Source: Borrelia sp. P9F1 (GTDB lineage Bacteria > Spirochaetota > Spirochaetia > Borreliales > Borreliaceae). From it: a stretch of 64,000 nt of DNA. The notes below the pieces were generated by a model that worked only from the letters and a program-made list of their open reading frames with translations, was not told the origin of the DNA and ran no database searches. Shown here piece after piece: positions 54,937 to 64,000 of the stretch (within the stretch, counting starts at the first letter, position 1; each line of letters begins with the position of its first letter). The position numbers and the translations under genes were made by a program. The stretch lies in NCBI RefSeq assembly GCF_030436115.1, contig NZ_CP129407.1, forward strand, positions 124,001-188,000, read 5' to 3'.

Positions 54937-56798
54937 CACAGAGCCAACTTAGGTACTACCTTATTTTTAGGGTTTGAGAAATATATAAGTAAAACTTGAA
55001 TATCCGTATTCCTAATACCAGAAATTCTGCTGGCCTGAGCTAGGTTCGATGGCTTTATTTTGGCAAATTTTTCCCTTGCTTCTCTTGACAAGCCATCAAC
55101 TTCATAGCTGAAATCAAGAGGCAATCTAATAAGCTCAAGATTGTCCATCTTCCTAATTAAGTCCCTCTGTCTATTAATATAACCTTCATACTTAATATCC
55201 AACTCAACCTGCTCAAGAATAACTCTTGAAAAATCAAGCCTAGAATCTATCTTAACAAGATCATTTAAACTAATGCATGGATCTTTCAATATATGATAGA
55301 AATCTTTATGAATATGCTTCTTTAACTTCAAATCACTAGTTTCTCTGTCCCTAAGACGCCTCTGACGCAAAAGTTCCTTAATTTCTTCTATTTTTTGTTC
55401 CTTTAAAAGATATGCAGAATACTTTTCCTCCTCAACCAATCCAATCTCGTACCCTAATCTCATTAACCGCTTATCACTAGTATCATGTCGCAAATTAAGC
55501 CTATGCTCAGCCCTTGAAGTAAACATCCTGTAAGGTTCCCCAGTCCCCTTAGTAACAAGATCATCAATGAGTACGCCAATATAAGAACTCGTTCTTGCAA
55601 GTATAACTGGTTCTTTGTTCTGAATTTTGAGGGCTGCATTAATTCCAGCCATCAAACCCTGAGCTGCAGCTTCCTCATATCCCGAAGAACCATTAGTTTG
55701 TCCAGCAATAAAGAGACCCTCAACTCTTTTAGTTTCAAGACTTGCATAAAGCTCAATAGGATTAACATAATCATACTCAACCGCATATCCAGGCCTTGTG
55801 ATAACAGCATCCTCAAGACCGTTAATACTACGAATTAACTCTAACTGAATACCCTCGGGCAGCGAAGTACTTAACCCGTTAAGGTACATCTCCCCGGTAT
55901 TTAACCCCTCAGGTTCAATAAATATTTGGTGCCTATCTTTATCTCTAAATTTTAATATCTTATCCTCAATTGAAGGACAATACCTAGGGCCATTTCCAAC
56001 AATCTCCCCAGAATGAAGCGGTGAGAGATGCATATTATTGCTTATGATTTCATGGGTTTTACTATTGGTATAAGTAATGTAACACGAGAGTTGAGACTTA
56101 TCTACTAAATCATTTGAAAAAGAAAAAGGAATAATATCAGAATCTCCAAATTGAATCTCCGTTCTTGCAAAATCTACACTCCTTCTCTGTATTCTTGCAG
56201 AAGTCCCTGTCTTGAGTCTACCCATTTCAAATCCAAGGTCAGATAAAATATTCCTAAGTCCAAAAGTAGCAGGCTCAGATAGCCTTCCCATAGAAGCTTT
56301 GTAATTACCAATAAATATTTTGCCTCCAAGAAAAGTTCCAGTTGTAAGCACCACAACACGAGATGTAAATTTATTTCCTCTTTCTGTAATGACTCCTTCA
56401 ATCTTATTTTTCAAAGAATTAAGCAAAAAGTCACTAACATTATCTTGAAAAAGATCAAGATTACTCTGGCCCTCCAATGTTTCCTTTGCCTTAACCTGAT
56501 ACATTAATTTATCGGCCTGAGCACGCGGAGCTTGTACCGCAGGTCCCCTACTCTTGTTTAGAATTCTAAATTGAATCATGCTAAAATCAGTAATGCGTCC
56601 CATTTCTCCACCAAGAGCATCAATCTCTCGTACCATATTTCCCTTAGCAAGTCCACCAATTGCTGGATTACATGAAAGCTTTCCAATCGTATCCAGATTC
56701 TGAGTAATTAAAAGCGTCTTAAAATTTAATCTCGAAAGCGCAAGAGACGCCTCAATACCAGCATGCCCCCCCCCAATCACAATAGCATCGAAATCCAT
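54936..56798 (-). CDS. mnmG: tRNA wobble-uridine cmnm5U modification FAD protein
   Basis: About 620 residues from ATG 56798, selected by GGGGA seven bases ahead (open frame to 56816). FAD dinucleotide motif DAIVIGGGHAGIEASLALSR, MnmG signatures GPRYCPSIEDKI and EPEGLNTGEMYLNG, and GYEEAAAQGLMAGINAAL. With MnmE it makes the carboxymethylaminomethyl group on U34 of several tRNAs. A C9 run (plus strand 56766-56774) lies in the glycines of the FAD loop. Starts two bases after the mnmE stop. Confidence 0.96.
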   Translation of the reverse strand: MDFDAIVIGGGHAGIEASLALSRLNFKTLLITQNLDTIGKLSCNPAIGGLAKGNMVREIDALGGEMGRITDFSMIQFRILNKSRGPAVQAPRAQADKLMYQVKAKETLEGQSNLDLFQDNVSDFLLNSLKNKIEGVITERGNKFTSRVVVLTTGTFLGGKIFIGNYKASMGRLSEPATFGLRNILSDLGFEMGRLKTGTSARIQRRSVDFARTEIQFGDSDIIPFSFSNDLVDKSQLSCYITYTNSKTHEIISNNMHLSPLHSGEIVGNGPRYCPSIEDKILKFRDKDRHQIFIEPEGLNTGEMYLNGLSTSLPEGIQLELIRSINGLEDAVITRPGYAVEYDYVNPIELYASLETKRVEGLFIAGQTNGSSGYEEAAAQGLMAGINAALKIQNKEPVILARTSSYIGVLIDDLVTKGTGEPYRMFTSRAEHRLNLRHDTSDKRLMRLGYEIGLVEEEKYSAYLLKEQKIEEIKELLRQRRLRDRETSDLKLKKHIHKDFYHILKDPCISLNDLVKIDSRLDFSRVILEQVELDIKYEGYINRQRDLIRKMDNLELIRLPLDFSYEVDGLSREAREKFAKIKPSNLAQASRISGIRNTDIQVLLIYFSNPKNKVVPKLAL

Positions 56799-56800
56799 AT

Positions 56801-58195
56801 CTACTTCCCCAAACAAAAATTCTTAAACATATTGATAAGCACATCCTCATTAGTAACCTCACCCGTTACTTCACCTAAAAGGTTGAGAATCTCATAAACA
56901 TCAAACGCCAACATATCATAACTTACATGTTTCTCAATTTTATCCAACAATTCAATAAGCAGATTATAAGCACTCTTTAGAAGTTCTGCCTGACGACTTG
57001 AAGCAATCACAACGTCATAAGAATTAACATCAACATAACCAAAACATGTAAACGCCCTTATTTTATCATAAAGAGAATCTATTCCAAACAAAGTCTTAGT
57101 ACTAATTTTTACTAAGTTTAATGTATTTATACTACCTGAGTTAAGAAATTCAACTGTATGTTTATCCTGTCTTAAATCCGCCTTATTTATAACAAAAAGA
57201 ACCTTTGAACAATCTCCATAAGAATTAATGAAGTCTAAATCATCTTTCGTTAGCTTTATACTTGAATCGATAACATAAAGAACTAGGGACGCTTCCTCAA
57301 TTAAAGAATTACTCCTATCCATACCCAGTTTCTCGATAAAATCTCCAGTCTCCCTAAACCCCGCTGTATCAAATACATTAAATAAAATTCCATCAAGCTC
57401 AAAACTTGCCTGAATATAATCTCTTGTAGTTCCTGCATAAGATGAAACTATAGCCCGATCCTCTTTAAGCAATAGATTAAAAAGAGAAGATTTACCCGCA
57501 TTAACAGACCCAGCTAAAACCAACGTAATTCCATGATCCATCTTCTTTGAAATATCATAAGAATCAATCAATAACTTAAGTTCGTCTTTACTTTTTAAAA
57601 CAACCTCAAAAGGAATTACAACCTCGTTCTCACCTGTTTCATAGTCAAGATGAACACTAAGTGCTGATAGAAAGTTTAAAATATCTCCTTTTATTGAATC
57701 TATTTTAGAAAATAAAGAACCTGAAAGTTTATTAACAGAAAGAGCATGAATCTTATTCGTTTTAGCAAAAATTAGCTCATTGACTGCCTCTGCTTTAGTA
57801 AGATCAAGCTTACCAGCCAAAAAAGAACGAAGAGTAAACTCACCAGGTTCAGCCAACCTGAAATCTACTTTTAAAAACAAATCTATAATTCTCCTTATTC
57901 CAATAGGAGAACCATGAGCCATAACCTCTATTGAATCTTGTCCAGTAAAACTTTTTGGTGCCCTGTAAAGACAAACCATAACTTCATCCAATTTTTCACA
58001 GGTCTCGTTATCCACTATGTATCCATAGTGGATGGTATTACCACACGCTCCAATAAGCCGATCAGGGGCCGAAAATATTTTAGAAAATTTCTCAATCGAA
58101 GAGATTCCACTACTACGAATCACACACAAAGCACTGCTCATAAAAGGTGTGGCAAGTGAAACAATGTCATCATCTCTTTGAAAAAGCTTGCTCAT
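56801..58195 (-). CDS. mnmE: tRNA modification GTPase MnmE
   Basis: 464 residues. N-terminal tetrahydrofolate-binding domain ([20 protein letters not shown]), helical domain, and an inserted G domain: G1 [17 protein letters not shown]2/G3 TTRDYIQ and [11 protein letters not shown]4 NKAD. The C-terminal CxGK motif is FCLGK, with the catalytic Cys. Partner of MnmG. Divergent from the flagellar operon over 139 bases. Confidence 0.97.
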   Translation of the reverse strand: MSKLFQRDDDIVSLATPFMSSALCVIRSSGISSIEKFSKIFSAPDRLIGACGNTIHYGYIVDNETCEKLDEVMVCLYRAPKSFTGQDSIEVMAHGSPIGIRRIIDLFLKVDFRLAEPGEFTLRSFLAGKLDLTKAEAVNELIFAKTNKIHALSVNKLSGSLFSKIDSIKGDILNFLSALSVHLDYETGENEVVIPFEVVLKSKDELKLLIDSYDISKKMDHGITLVLAGSVNAGKSSLFNLLLKEDRAIVSSYAGTTRDYIQASFELDGILFNVFDTAGFRETGDFIEKLGMDRSNSLIEEASLVLYVIDSSIKLTKDDLDFINSYGDCSKVLFVINKADLRQDKHTVEFLNSGSINTLNLVKISTKTLFGIDSLYDKIRAFTCFGYVDVNSYDVVIASSRQAELLKSAYNLLIELLDKIEKHVSYDMLAFDVYEILNLLGEVTGEVTNEDVLINMFKNFCLGK

Positions 58196-58292
58196 AAAAC
58201 TTAGGACAAATTATACCATAGCGTAAAAAACTAAAACATCGAACCATAGTAATACTTCTTAAATTATTAAACCTTTTAAACTTAAAATTAAT

Positions 58293-58321
58293 TTGTAAAT
58301 CTTGTTAATTTAGTTTACAAT
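58293..58321 (+). promoter_or_regulatory. Promoter of the flgN-flgK-flgL-fliW-csrA operon
   Basis: TTGTAA (58293-58298), exactly 17 bases, TACAAT (58316-58321). The start would be about 58328, only ~7 bases before the ATG at 58335. TTGTAAA and TTTACAA form an inverted repeat covering both boxes, a possible operator. Confidence 0.6.
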
Positions 58322-58334
58322 TTGAGCCTGTAGG

Positions 58335-58829
58335 ATGAAAATTAAACTAGAAACTGAGTTAAAAGATACTCTAGAGGAACAGGTTGTTTTAGTAGAAGGT
58401 ATTCATTCCTTGTGTCTAGACATAAAGAAATACCTTGATGAGAAAAATGAAGCACTACTTAGGGAATCGGTGAACAAGACCAGTGTTTACCTTAACAAGT
58501 TCAAGGACATAGAGGGGAAGAGAGATAGAATTTGGAAAGAATTTACAGGGCATGAAAAATTCGAATCAACCTATATAGCAATAGAAAAGTTGTGTGTGGT
58601 TTATAAAAAAGAGATATATAATTACTCTCATCGATTGAGGATGGGGATGATAAATATTAAAAACCTGAATTATTTAATATCGAGTTATGTGGAAACATCG
58701 CTTGGTATGCTGGATTTGATATTCAAAGATGCTCGTGAAAGTGTCGGGAGTAGCACTTACAGAAGTCCTTATGGACCTAGAAGCGGGAGCCTAAATGAAG
58801 CGTCTATTTTAATAAATAAAAAACTTTAA
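58335..58829 (+). CDS. flgN: FlgN-like flagellar export chaperone
   Basis: 164 residues, all-helical and charged ([40 protein letters not shown]). The size, charge and position immediately upstream of flgK and flgL match FlgN, the chaperone that escorts those hook-associated proteins to the export gate. Residue-level similarity is low, as is usual for FlgN. It has no good Shine-Dalgarno. Eleven bases before flgK. Confidence 0.75.
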   Translation: MKIKLETELKDTLEEQVVLVEGIHSLCLDIKKYLDEKNEALLRESVNKTSVYLNKFKDIEGKRDRIWKEFTGHEKFESTYIAIEKLCVVYKKEIYNYSHRLRMGMINIKNLNYLISSYVETSLGMLDLIFKDARESVGSSTYRSPYGPRSGSLNEASILINKKL

Positions 58830-58839
58830 GGAGTCTAGA

Positions 58840-60723
58840 ATGGATTCGACATTCTCAGGAATAGAAATTGGAAAGAGGGGTTTGTTCGCCCACAGGGATG
58901 CTATGAACACAACCGGACATAACTTGACTAACGCATCAAAACCCGGATATTCAAAGCAGAGAATCATAATGAAAACCGAGATGCCAATTTATGCCCCCCA
59001 TCTAAATAGAGCGCAAAAAGCTGGTCAACTGGGTCAAGGGATAATGGTTCAATCTATTGAAAGAATGAGAGATGAGCTGCTAGACGTACGAATAATTGAA
59101 GAATCGCACCGACTTGGGTATTGGACCTCAAGGAATAAATTCATTTCTTTGCTTGAGAATATTTACAACGAACCGGAAGAGCAATCAATCAGAAGAAGAC
59201 TAAATGACTTTTGGGAAGGTTGGCAGGATTTGTCAAGGCAACCTCAAGGGTTAGCTGAAAGAAATATTATCTTGGAAAGGGGGAAATCTTTTGCAGAAGT
59301 AGTCAAGAATAGATTTCATTCCCTTGAGCGCATATATATAATGGCGAATGATGAAGTAAAGATTACTACCGAAGAAATAAACAATTATCTCAGAAACATT
59401 GGTGAGCTTAATAGGCAGATTAAGAAAGCAATTGCAATGAAAGATCATCCCAATGATTTATTAGATGCTAGAGATTTGATAGTTGACAAGCTAAGCAGCC
59501 TTATTGGTGTATCAATAGGAAATAAACAGGACCCCGATGAATTCTTAATTCACACAGAAGGAAAACACCTTGTTCAAGGTACGATTGTGAACGAATTCAC
59601 ATTAGAAGCCTCTAACGGTCCTACTAGAACCAAATGGAATGTCTTATGGAGAAATGGAGAGTTAGCTAATATCGACACGGGAAAGTTGGGCGCTCTCATT
59701 AATGCAAGGGACAACGAAATTAAAAATGAGATCAATGAGCTAGACAACATGGCAGTTAACGTTACGGAACTCATTAATGAAATTCATATCTCAGGACATG
59801 GACTTGATAAAAGGAATGGGAGAGCTTTTTTTGACCAAATATATGAATTAACAGATGAGCGTGGGCGTTATGACAGCAATGGGGATGGTCAATTTGATTC
59901 TGTGCATCTTTTTAAAATAAACGGTACAAATGAAATCTTTCCAGAAGAAAAACTTGGATTTTCAGGAATTTTGAGATTTGAAGTAGCAAACAAAAACGAA
60001 TTTGTAGAGATAGCGTATAATGCAACAGACACTGTTCAGGACGTAATAAATAAAATAAACAACTCTAATGCACAAGTCACCGCAAGAATCAATACAGAAG
60101 GAAAGTTTGAAATTAAAGCCGTCAAAGAGGAAGACAAGGAAAACGCTGTGTTTAGAATTAGGCACATTGAAGATTCAGGACTATTTTTAACAGGATACAC
60201 GGGGATTTTAAACGCATCGGGTGCTGGAGGTGCTTATAATTATCAAAATATTAATACGACCGATCAGCTAAAGAATACATCTGGGTATTCTGTCTCTCCT
60301 TTAAAAAACCCATCGGCATGGCTTAAGGTGGCTAAAGAACTTGTAGAGGATCCATCGAAGATTGTAGCAAATCTTAGGAACCCTACGAACGATATCGCTA
60401 TTGGAGATAATGAGGCGGCATTACGTATCGCATCTTTTGTAAGCTCGCCCATCATGATTGGAAAAAATTTAACATTAAATGACTATTTTGCAAATACGGC
60501 GTCTAACATTGCAATAAAGGGACAAATAGCGGAAGTTACAAAAACTAGTCAAACACAAATACTTAAGGATCTAACTGATCTAAGGCTATCAATTTCCGGC
60601 GTTAATGAAAATGAGGAACTGACCAATATGATAGAATTTCAACAAGCCTTCATTGCTGCGAGCAAGTTTATTGTTGTTTCTACAGAATTAATAGACACGA
60701 TAATTAATAAAATGGGAGTGTGA
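58840..60723 (+). CDS. flgK: Flagellar hook-associated protein 1
   Basis: 627 residues. N-terminal [12 protein letters not shown]-like start with the flagellar rod/hook motif [20 protein letters not shown], the FlgK core ([20 protein letters not shown]) and C-terminal [20 protein letters not shown] then [10 protein letters not shown]. It forms the hook-filament junction with FlgL. AAGGAGT lies before ATG 58840. Confidence 0.96.
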   Translation: MDSTFSGIEIGKRGLFAHRDAMNTTGHNLTNASKPGYSKQRIIMKTEMPIYAPHLNRAQKAGQLGQGIMVQSIERMRDELLDVRIIEESHRLGYWTSRNKFISLLENIYNEPEEQSIRRRLNDFWEGWQDLSRQPQGLAERNIILERGKSFAEVVKNRFHSLERIYIMANDEVKITTEEINNYLRNIGELNRQIKKAIAMKDHPNDLLDARDLIVDKLSSLIGVSIGNKQDPDEFLIHTEGKHLVQGTIVNEFTLEASNGPTRTKWNVLWRNGELANIDTGKLGALINARDNEIKNEINELDNMAVNVTELINEIHISGHGLDKRNGRAFFDQIYELTDERGRYDSNGDGQFDSVHLFKINGTNEIFPEEKLGFSGILRFEVANKNEFVEIAYNATDTVQDVINKINNSNAQVTARINTEGKFEIKAVKEEDKENAVFRIRHIEDSGLFLTGYTGILNASGAGGAYNYQNINTTDQLKNTSGYSVSPLKNPSAWLKVAKELVEDPSKIVANLRNPTNDIAIGDNEAALRIASFVSSPIMIGKNLTLNDYFANTASNIAIKGQIAEVTKTSQTQILKDLTDLRLSISGVNENEELTNMIEFQQAFIAASKFIVVSTELIDTIINKMGV

Positions 60724-60724
60724 C

Positions 60725-61996
60725 ATGATCAACAGGGTAAGCCATCCTTTAACATATGATAATTTAAAATCGTCTTCGACGGAGCAAGAAGTAAAGATAA
60801 CGAAGCTTTTGGAAAGCTTGAACAGAGGCGGGAAAAGAATTGGAAGCTTGAGAGATGATCCTACAGGAGTCACTCATGCCATAAGAATAGATAGCGATGT
60901 TTTCAAACTTAACACTTACATAAAAAACATCAATAGCTCTAAAGGGAAGCTTAGATATACGGAAGGATATTTGCAATCTTTGTTAAACATCTTAACTCGT
61001 GCGAAAGAGATAACTGTTCAAGGAGCCAGTGGAACTTATGGTCCTGATGATAAGAGGATAATAGCTAAAGAAATAAATGCAATTCTTGAAGATGTTATTG
61101 CAATCGCTAATGTAAAGGGTTCAGACGGATATAGTATTTTTGCAGGAACTAAAATTGATGCTGAAGCTTTTAAAGTAACTAGAGAAAATAGGGTGAATAA
61201 TCTTACTCAAGATAGAGAAGCTCCTCAAATAATAAGAATAGATTACAATGGCAATCAAGCAGAAAAAGAAATGGAAATATATAATGGGGTTTATATTTCA
61301 ACCAATTATCCTGGGAATGAAGTGTTTTTTTCACAAAATCACCATATAATATCATCAACAAATATCAATGGATTTGTTGTAAAAGAAAATACAAAAATTT
61401 ATATTGACAATGTTGAGATAGCTTTAGTGGCGGGTGATACAGCTGCTGATATTATTGCTAAAATTAATGAGTCATCTGCTCCTGTTGAAGCCAGTCTTAA
61501 TCGAATTTTAAACTCGATTGCAATACAAACAACTACACCACACCAAATATGGATGGCAGAAGAAGGCTCAACTGTACTGCAAGATCTTGGTATTATTACC
61601 ACAAATAATGATACTAAATCCCCTCCTTACAATATTGCAGGGAATTCTGAAGTTAGAAGCAGATCTATTTTTGATACCTTAATTGAATTGAGAGATAATT
61701 TAGAAGAAAACAGAGAAGAGCTTATTGGAAGCAGGAGCTTAGCCGAAATTGATGAAAGTTTAAATAAAATCCTTACGACAATAGCCGACCTTGGGGCTAA
61801 GGAGAATAGACTTGATTCCAGTTATGAAAGAATTAGCAAAGAAGTAATGGATATGAAAGACGATATGGTTAAATATACTGACCTTGATGTGACAAAAGCA
61901 ATAACAGATCTTAATATGGCAAGTCTAGCTTATCAAGTATCTTTAGGGGTTTCTGCGAGGATAATGCAAACGACTTTATTAGACTTTCTAAAATAA
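60725..61996 (+). CDS. flgL: Flagellar hook-associated protein 3
   Basis: 423 residues. N-terminal [16 protein letters not shown] with the D0/D1 signature [19 protein letters not shown], and C-terminal [20 protein letters not shown] then QTTLLDFLK, as in FlgL/flagellin. Junction partner of FlgK. GGGAG precedes the ATG, and the operon continues directly into fliW with one base between. Confidence 0.95.
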   Translation: MINRVSHPLTYDNLKSSSTEQEVKITKLLESLNRGGKRIGSLRDDPTGVTHAIRIDSDVFKLNTYIKNINSSKGKLRYTEGYLQSLLNILTRAKEITVQGASGTYGPDDKRIIAKEINAILEDVIAIANVKGSDGYSIFAGTKIDAEAFKVTRENRVNNLTQDREAPQIIRIDYNGNQAEKEMEIYNGVYISTNYPGNEVFFSQNHHIISSTNINGFVVKENTKIYIDNVEIALVAGDTAADIIAKINESSAPVEASLNRILNSIAIQTTTPHQIWMAEEGSTVLQDLGIITTNNDTKSPPYNIAGNSEVRSRSIFDTLIELRDNLEENREELIGSRSLAEIDESLNKILTTIADLGAKENRLDSSYERISKEVMDMKDDMVKYTDLDVTKAITDLNMASLAYQVSLGVSARIMQTTLLDFLK

Positions 61997-61997
61997 A

Positions 61998-62399
61998 ATG
62001 ACAGATGGAAATAATATAAAGTTTAAATTTCCCGAAGGAATATTGGGGTTTGAGGATATTAAGGAGTTTATCATTAAAGACTCTGAGCACAAGCCCTTCT
62101 CGATTATGCAGTCAGTAGATGGCGAGATCAGTTTTTTAGTAACATCTCCCTTTAACTTTCTGGAGGGGTATTCGCCCAATATACAGGAGGAAGATTGGGA
62201 AGATATTGAGGCAGAGCATGAGGATGAAAGGGTAATACTTTGTATAATAAATATGTATGTCGAAAACTATAAGAACATCACAGCAAACTTGAAAGCTCCC
62301 ATCATATTAAACAAAAAAAAACTAATTGGGAAGCAAGCCATATCTACAAATGAAGAGCATTATCTCAGATACAGAGTCTTTAAGGAAGAGTCATGCTAG
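61998..62399 (+). CDS. fliW: Flagellar assembly factor FliW
   Basis: 133 residues. Pattern [40 protein letters not shown] and [13 protein letters not shown] is typical FliW. FliW binds either flagellin or CsrA, so free flagellin lets CsrA act on flaB mRNA. It has no good Shine-Dalgarno, so translation is probably coupled to flgL. Its stop overlaps the csrA start by 7 bases. Confidence 0.95.
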   Translation: MTDGNNIKFKFPEGILGFEDIKEFIIKDSEHKPFSIMQSVDGEISFLVTSPFNFLEGYSPNIQEEDWEDIEAEHEDERVILCIINMYVENYKNITANLKAPIILNKKKLIGKQAISTNEEHYLRYRVFKEESC

Positions 62400-62644
62400 T
62401 TTTGTCAAGAAAGGTAAACGAAAGCATAAAAATAGACTCTAATATTGAAGTTTCAATACTTGAAATAAAAAAAGACAGTGTTAAAATAGCAATAAAAGCA
62501 CCCGAAGAGATTAAAATATTTAGATCTGAAGTTTACGATATCATTAAAGAGGAAAACAGAAAGTCACTCCTGCAAGACAAGCACAGTATAAGTAAGAGTA
62601 TGCATAAAATCAAGAGTTTATTTGATTATTTTATTAAAGAGTGA
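62393..62644 (+). CDS. csrA: Carbon storage regulator CsrA, with C-terminal extension
   Basis: 83 residues: the ordinary CsrA core [20 protein letters not shown], then [20 protein letters not shown] and a long helical C-terminal extension ([20 protein letters not shown]) beyond the usual ~60 residues. It binds GGA hairpins in mRNA. AAGGAAGAG precedes ATG. The 3' end overlaps the convergent tsaB by 19 bases. The putative target is the flaB leader at 23901-23943. Confidence 0.95.
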   Translation: MLVLSRKVNESIKIDSNIEVSILEIKKDSVKIAIKAPEEIKIFRSEVYDIIKEENRKSLLQDKHSISKSMHKIKSLFDYFIKE

Positions 62645-63291
62645 TTGATTTCTGCATCGCTCCTTCTTGCGTAAAAAGGGCCTGACAAGATACCGTCCCC
62701 TTGTTTGCTTTCCATATACTTACACCTACCAAGCTCTGTCAAGACCGCACCAAAAGAGTCCATATCACTAACGATATTATATTTGCTTTTAAGCTTCTCA
62801 TAAACAAATTCAATTCCGTTTCCAATGATAATTAAATTAGAATCAAACTTTTCTAAATATTCAAATAATTCTTCTTCAGAGAAACAAAAAACCCCATCAC
62901 GCAATTTAGAACAGCTATAATAGCCCAAAAAATACCTACCTGCAGTAAAACTCAAAGTAACCACCACTTCCGATCTTTCACGTACCATGTGTGCAAAAAC
63001 ATCAAAAGTAGGAATATTCGCAAAAGGAATATCAAGCCCTAATGAGAGGCCCTTAACAAAACTCAAGCTAACTCTTAAACCCGTAAAAGAACCAGGACCA
63101 GAAGAATTAATAATTAAATCAAGTTTATCAAGATCAACTTGATTCTTTAATATAAAGTCGTTGAATATTTTTGGAACATTAAGGTTAAAACCGTCCCTGT
63201 CTTTTTCTAAAAGCAGATATAAAACCTCATCATTCGTTTTAAAATAAACTAACAAGGACTTATATGAATAATCAAACGCAAGAGTATTCAT
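62626..63291 (-). CDS. tsaB: tRNA threonylcarbamoyladenosine protein TsaB
   Basis: 221 residues, ASKHA fold: [17 protein letters not shown] at the start and the family signature [20 protein letters not shown] then [20 protein letters not shown]. It is the dimerising scaffold of the t6A37 complex with TsaD and TsaE. Overlaps tsaE by 20 bases. Confidence 0.94.
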   Translation of the reverse strand: MNTLAFDYSYKSLLVYFKTNDEVLYLLLEKDRDGFNLNVPKIFNDFILKNQVDLDKLDLIINSSGPGSFTGLRVSLSFVKGLSLGLDIPFANIPTFDVFAHMVRERSEVVVTLSFTAGRYFLGYYSCSKLRDGVFCFSEEELFEYLEKFDSNLIIIGNGIEFVYEKLKSKYNIVSDMDSFGAVLTELGRCKYMESKQGDGILSGPFYARRSDAEINHSLIK

Positions 63292-63700
63292 CGCTAATTT
63301 CTAAAACCCTAGTAGTTTCTTGTATTTTAAACTTTAAAAATACTAATCTGCTTTTGGGCAAAATATCAAGAATAATATCTGGCCACTCGACAGCTATTAT
63401 AGCCGAAATATCTAATAAAAGCTCCATCCCACCAATAAGTTCAAACTCCTCTAAACTATTTAGACGATATAGATCAATATGATAAAAATTAAAATTCGCA
63501 AACTCATAAACATTAATAACATTATAAGTCGGACTTGCGAAATAAGAAACAGAAAGGTTTAAAGCCAACCCTTTTAAAAATGTCGTCTTCCCGGCCCCCA
63601 TGCTACCACAAAGGGCAAAAACCCTACCAATAGGCAAAGGATTAAAAAAAGACCTAGAAAAGTCTACCATTTTTTCCTCTGACTTGAAAGACAAAATCAA
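63272..63700 (-). CDS. tsaE: tRNA threonylcarbamoyladenosine ATPase TsaE
   Basis: 142 residues. Walker A LCGSMGAGKTTFLKGLAL, the TsaE signature SPTYNVINVYEFANFNFYHI followed by DLYRLNSLEEFELIG, and AVEWPDII. ATPase of the t6A complex. Coupled to the upstream 86-residue gene by a 4-base overlap. Confidence 0.95.
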   Translation of the reverse strand: MILSFKSEEKMVDFSRSFFNPLPIGRVFALCGSMGAGKTTFLKGLALNLSVSYFASPTYNVINVYEFANFNFYHIDLYRLNSLEEFELIGGMELLLDISAIIAVEWPDIILDILPKSRLVFLKFKIQETTRVLEISDEYSCV

Positions 63701-63957
63701 GGGAGCTCACCCTCCACATCAATCTCGATTATATGCCTTTTTATTGCAATCATTAAACTGAGCACAGGGTAATCCAAAGGATCTAGGAAGTCAATAGTTA
63801 TATGTTTTTCACCCAAAGGAGTTGTTTCTATCGTAAACTTAATCCGCTTAGTCTCACTAGACCCCTTATACTTATAAAGGACATCAGCAAAATACACATT
63901 CCTGTAATAGATATAACTGTCTTGTTTTTCAATATTTTCAAGAGAAATAAATTGCAC
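63697..63957 (-). CDS. Small protein of unknown function
   Basis: 86 residues, beta-rich with no signal peptide (MQFISLENIEKQDSYIYYRN; KRIKFTIETTPLGEKHITID). No family recognised. It heads the tsaE-tsaB unit in this window with a 4-base overlap. BB0187 by order (from memory). Upstream of it, 63958-64000 is AT-rich and holds no complete feature. Confidence 0.7.
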   Translation of the reverse strand: MQFISLENIEKQDSYIYYRNVYFADVLYKYKGSSETKRIKFTIETTPLGEKHITIDFLDPLDYPVLSLMIAIKRHIIEIDVEGELP

Positions 63958-64000
63958 AATAACAACCCTTCAAATTAAATCCCAAGAAGCCAACACAGAA

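Noticed and set aside
60725-61996. Second flagellin-type gene
   Set aside because: The ends resemble flagellin, but length and position after flgK identify FlgL.
1-64000. CRISPR arrays, prophage, IS elements, integrons
   Set aside because: No regular repeat-spacer arrays, transposases, integrases or target duplications were seen.
1-64000. tRNA or rRNA genes
   Set aside because: No cloverleaf with TTCRA loop and CCA-like end and no rRNA core motifs were recognised in the gaps; a tRNA search tool would be decisive.

Overview
The window is a dense, AT-rich stretch of spirochaete chromosome. The gene content and order (rpsA-cmk-rluB-recA-greA, besABC, proVWX, flaB-fliD, nagAB, sodA-secA, the bat operon, mnmE-mnmG-rsmG, flgK-flgL-fliW-csrA) match, from memory, the B. 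burgdorferi B31 interval of about BB0127 to BB0187, so the organism is a Borrelia. The middle of the flagellin looks more like a relapsing-fever-type Borrelia than a Lyme-group one, but the species cannot be fixed from sequence alone. Most genes lie on the minus strand, as expected for the left arm of a linear Borrelia chromosome replicated outward from its centre. No rRNA, tRNA, IS element, prophage or CRISPR array was seen, and no gap between genes exceeds 300 bases.

Layout: 1-6808 is information processing (S1, CMP kinase, a pseudouridine synthase split by an A10 tract, RecA, a giant GreA fusion, a TPR protein). 6991-13439 holds a TPR membrane protein, HisRS, a PASTA-type penicillin-binding protein and an acyl-CoA ligase. 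13652-19451 is a PII-like protein plus the RND efflux system BesABC. 19539-22759 is YidD and the glycine betaine/proline ABC transporter. 22892-26009 is flagellin and the filament cap. 26184-31646 is GlcNAc-6-P catabolism (NagA, NagB), Mn-SOD and SecA. 31709-35576 is envelope accessory DNA: a propeller-like lipoprotein, two small membrane proteins and a pair of S2-like exported proteins behind a perfect Fur-type operator. 35632-44811 holds alanine racemase, a 32-residue-repeat exported protein, a 55-codon gene, a large unknown protein, a Ca/Na exchanger, a DUF4015-like putative glycosidase and MalQ. 44974-46905 is an OmpA-domain protein, DksA and IF-1. 46934-54265 is a seven-gene bat/MoxR operon. 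54316-58195 is RsmG-MnmG-MnmE. 58335-62644 is the FlgN-FlgK-FlgL-FliW-CsrA motility operon. 62626-63957 is TsaB-TsaE and an unknown gene.

How the parts connect: the FliW-CsrA pair near the right end should act on the flaB mRNA encoded 39 kb to the left, and the flaB leader does carry a GGA-in-loop hairpin plus a GGA-containing Shine-Dalgarno. NagA/NagB recover amino sugars, consistent with GlcNAc salvage by a tick-borne spirochaete. The most interesting parts for a second look are the Fur-type box on the -10 element at 33799-33845 with its 18-codon upstream ORF, the A10 frameshift in rluB, the G10 tract and palindromes before the acyl-CoA ligase, and the 32-residue solenoid protein. I found no obviously new multi-gene defence or mobile system; most of this is conserved core chromosome.
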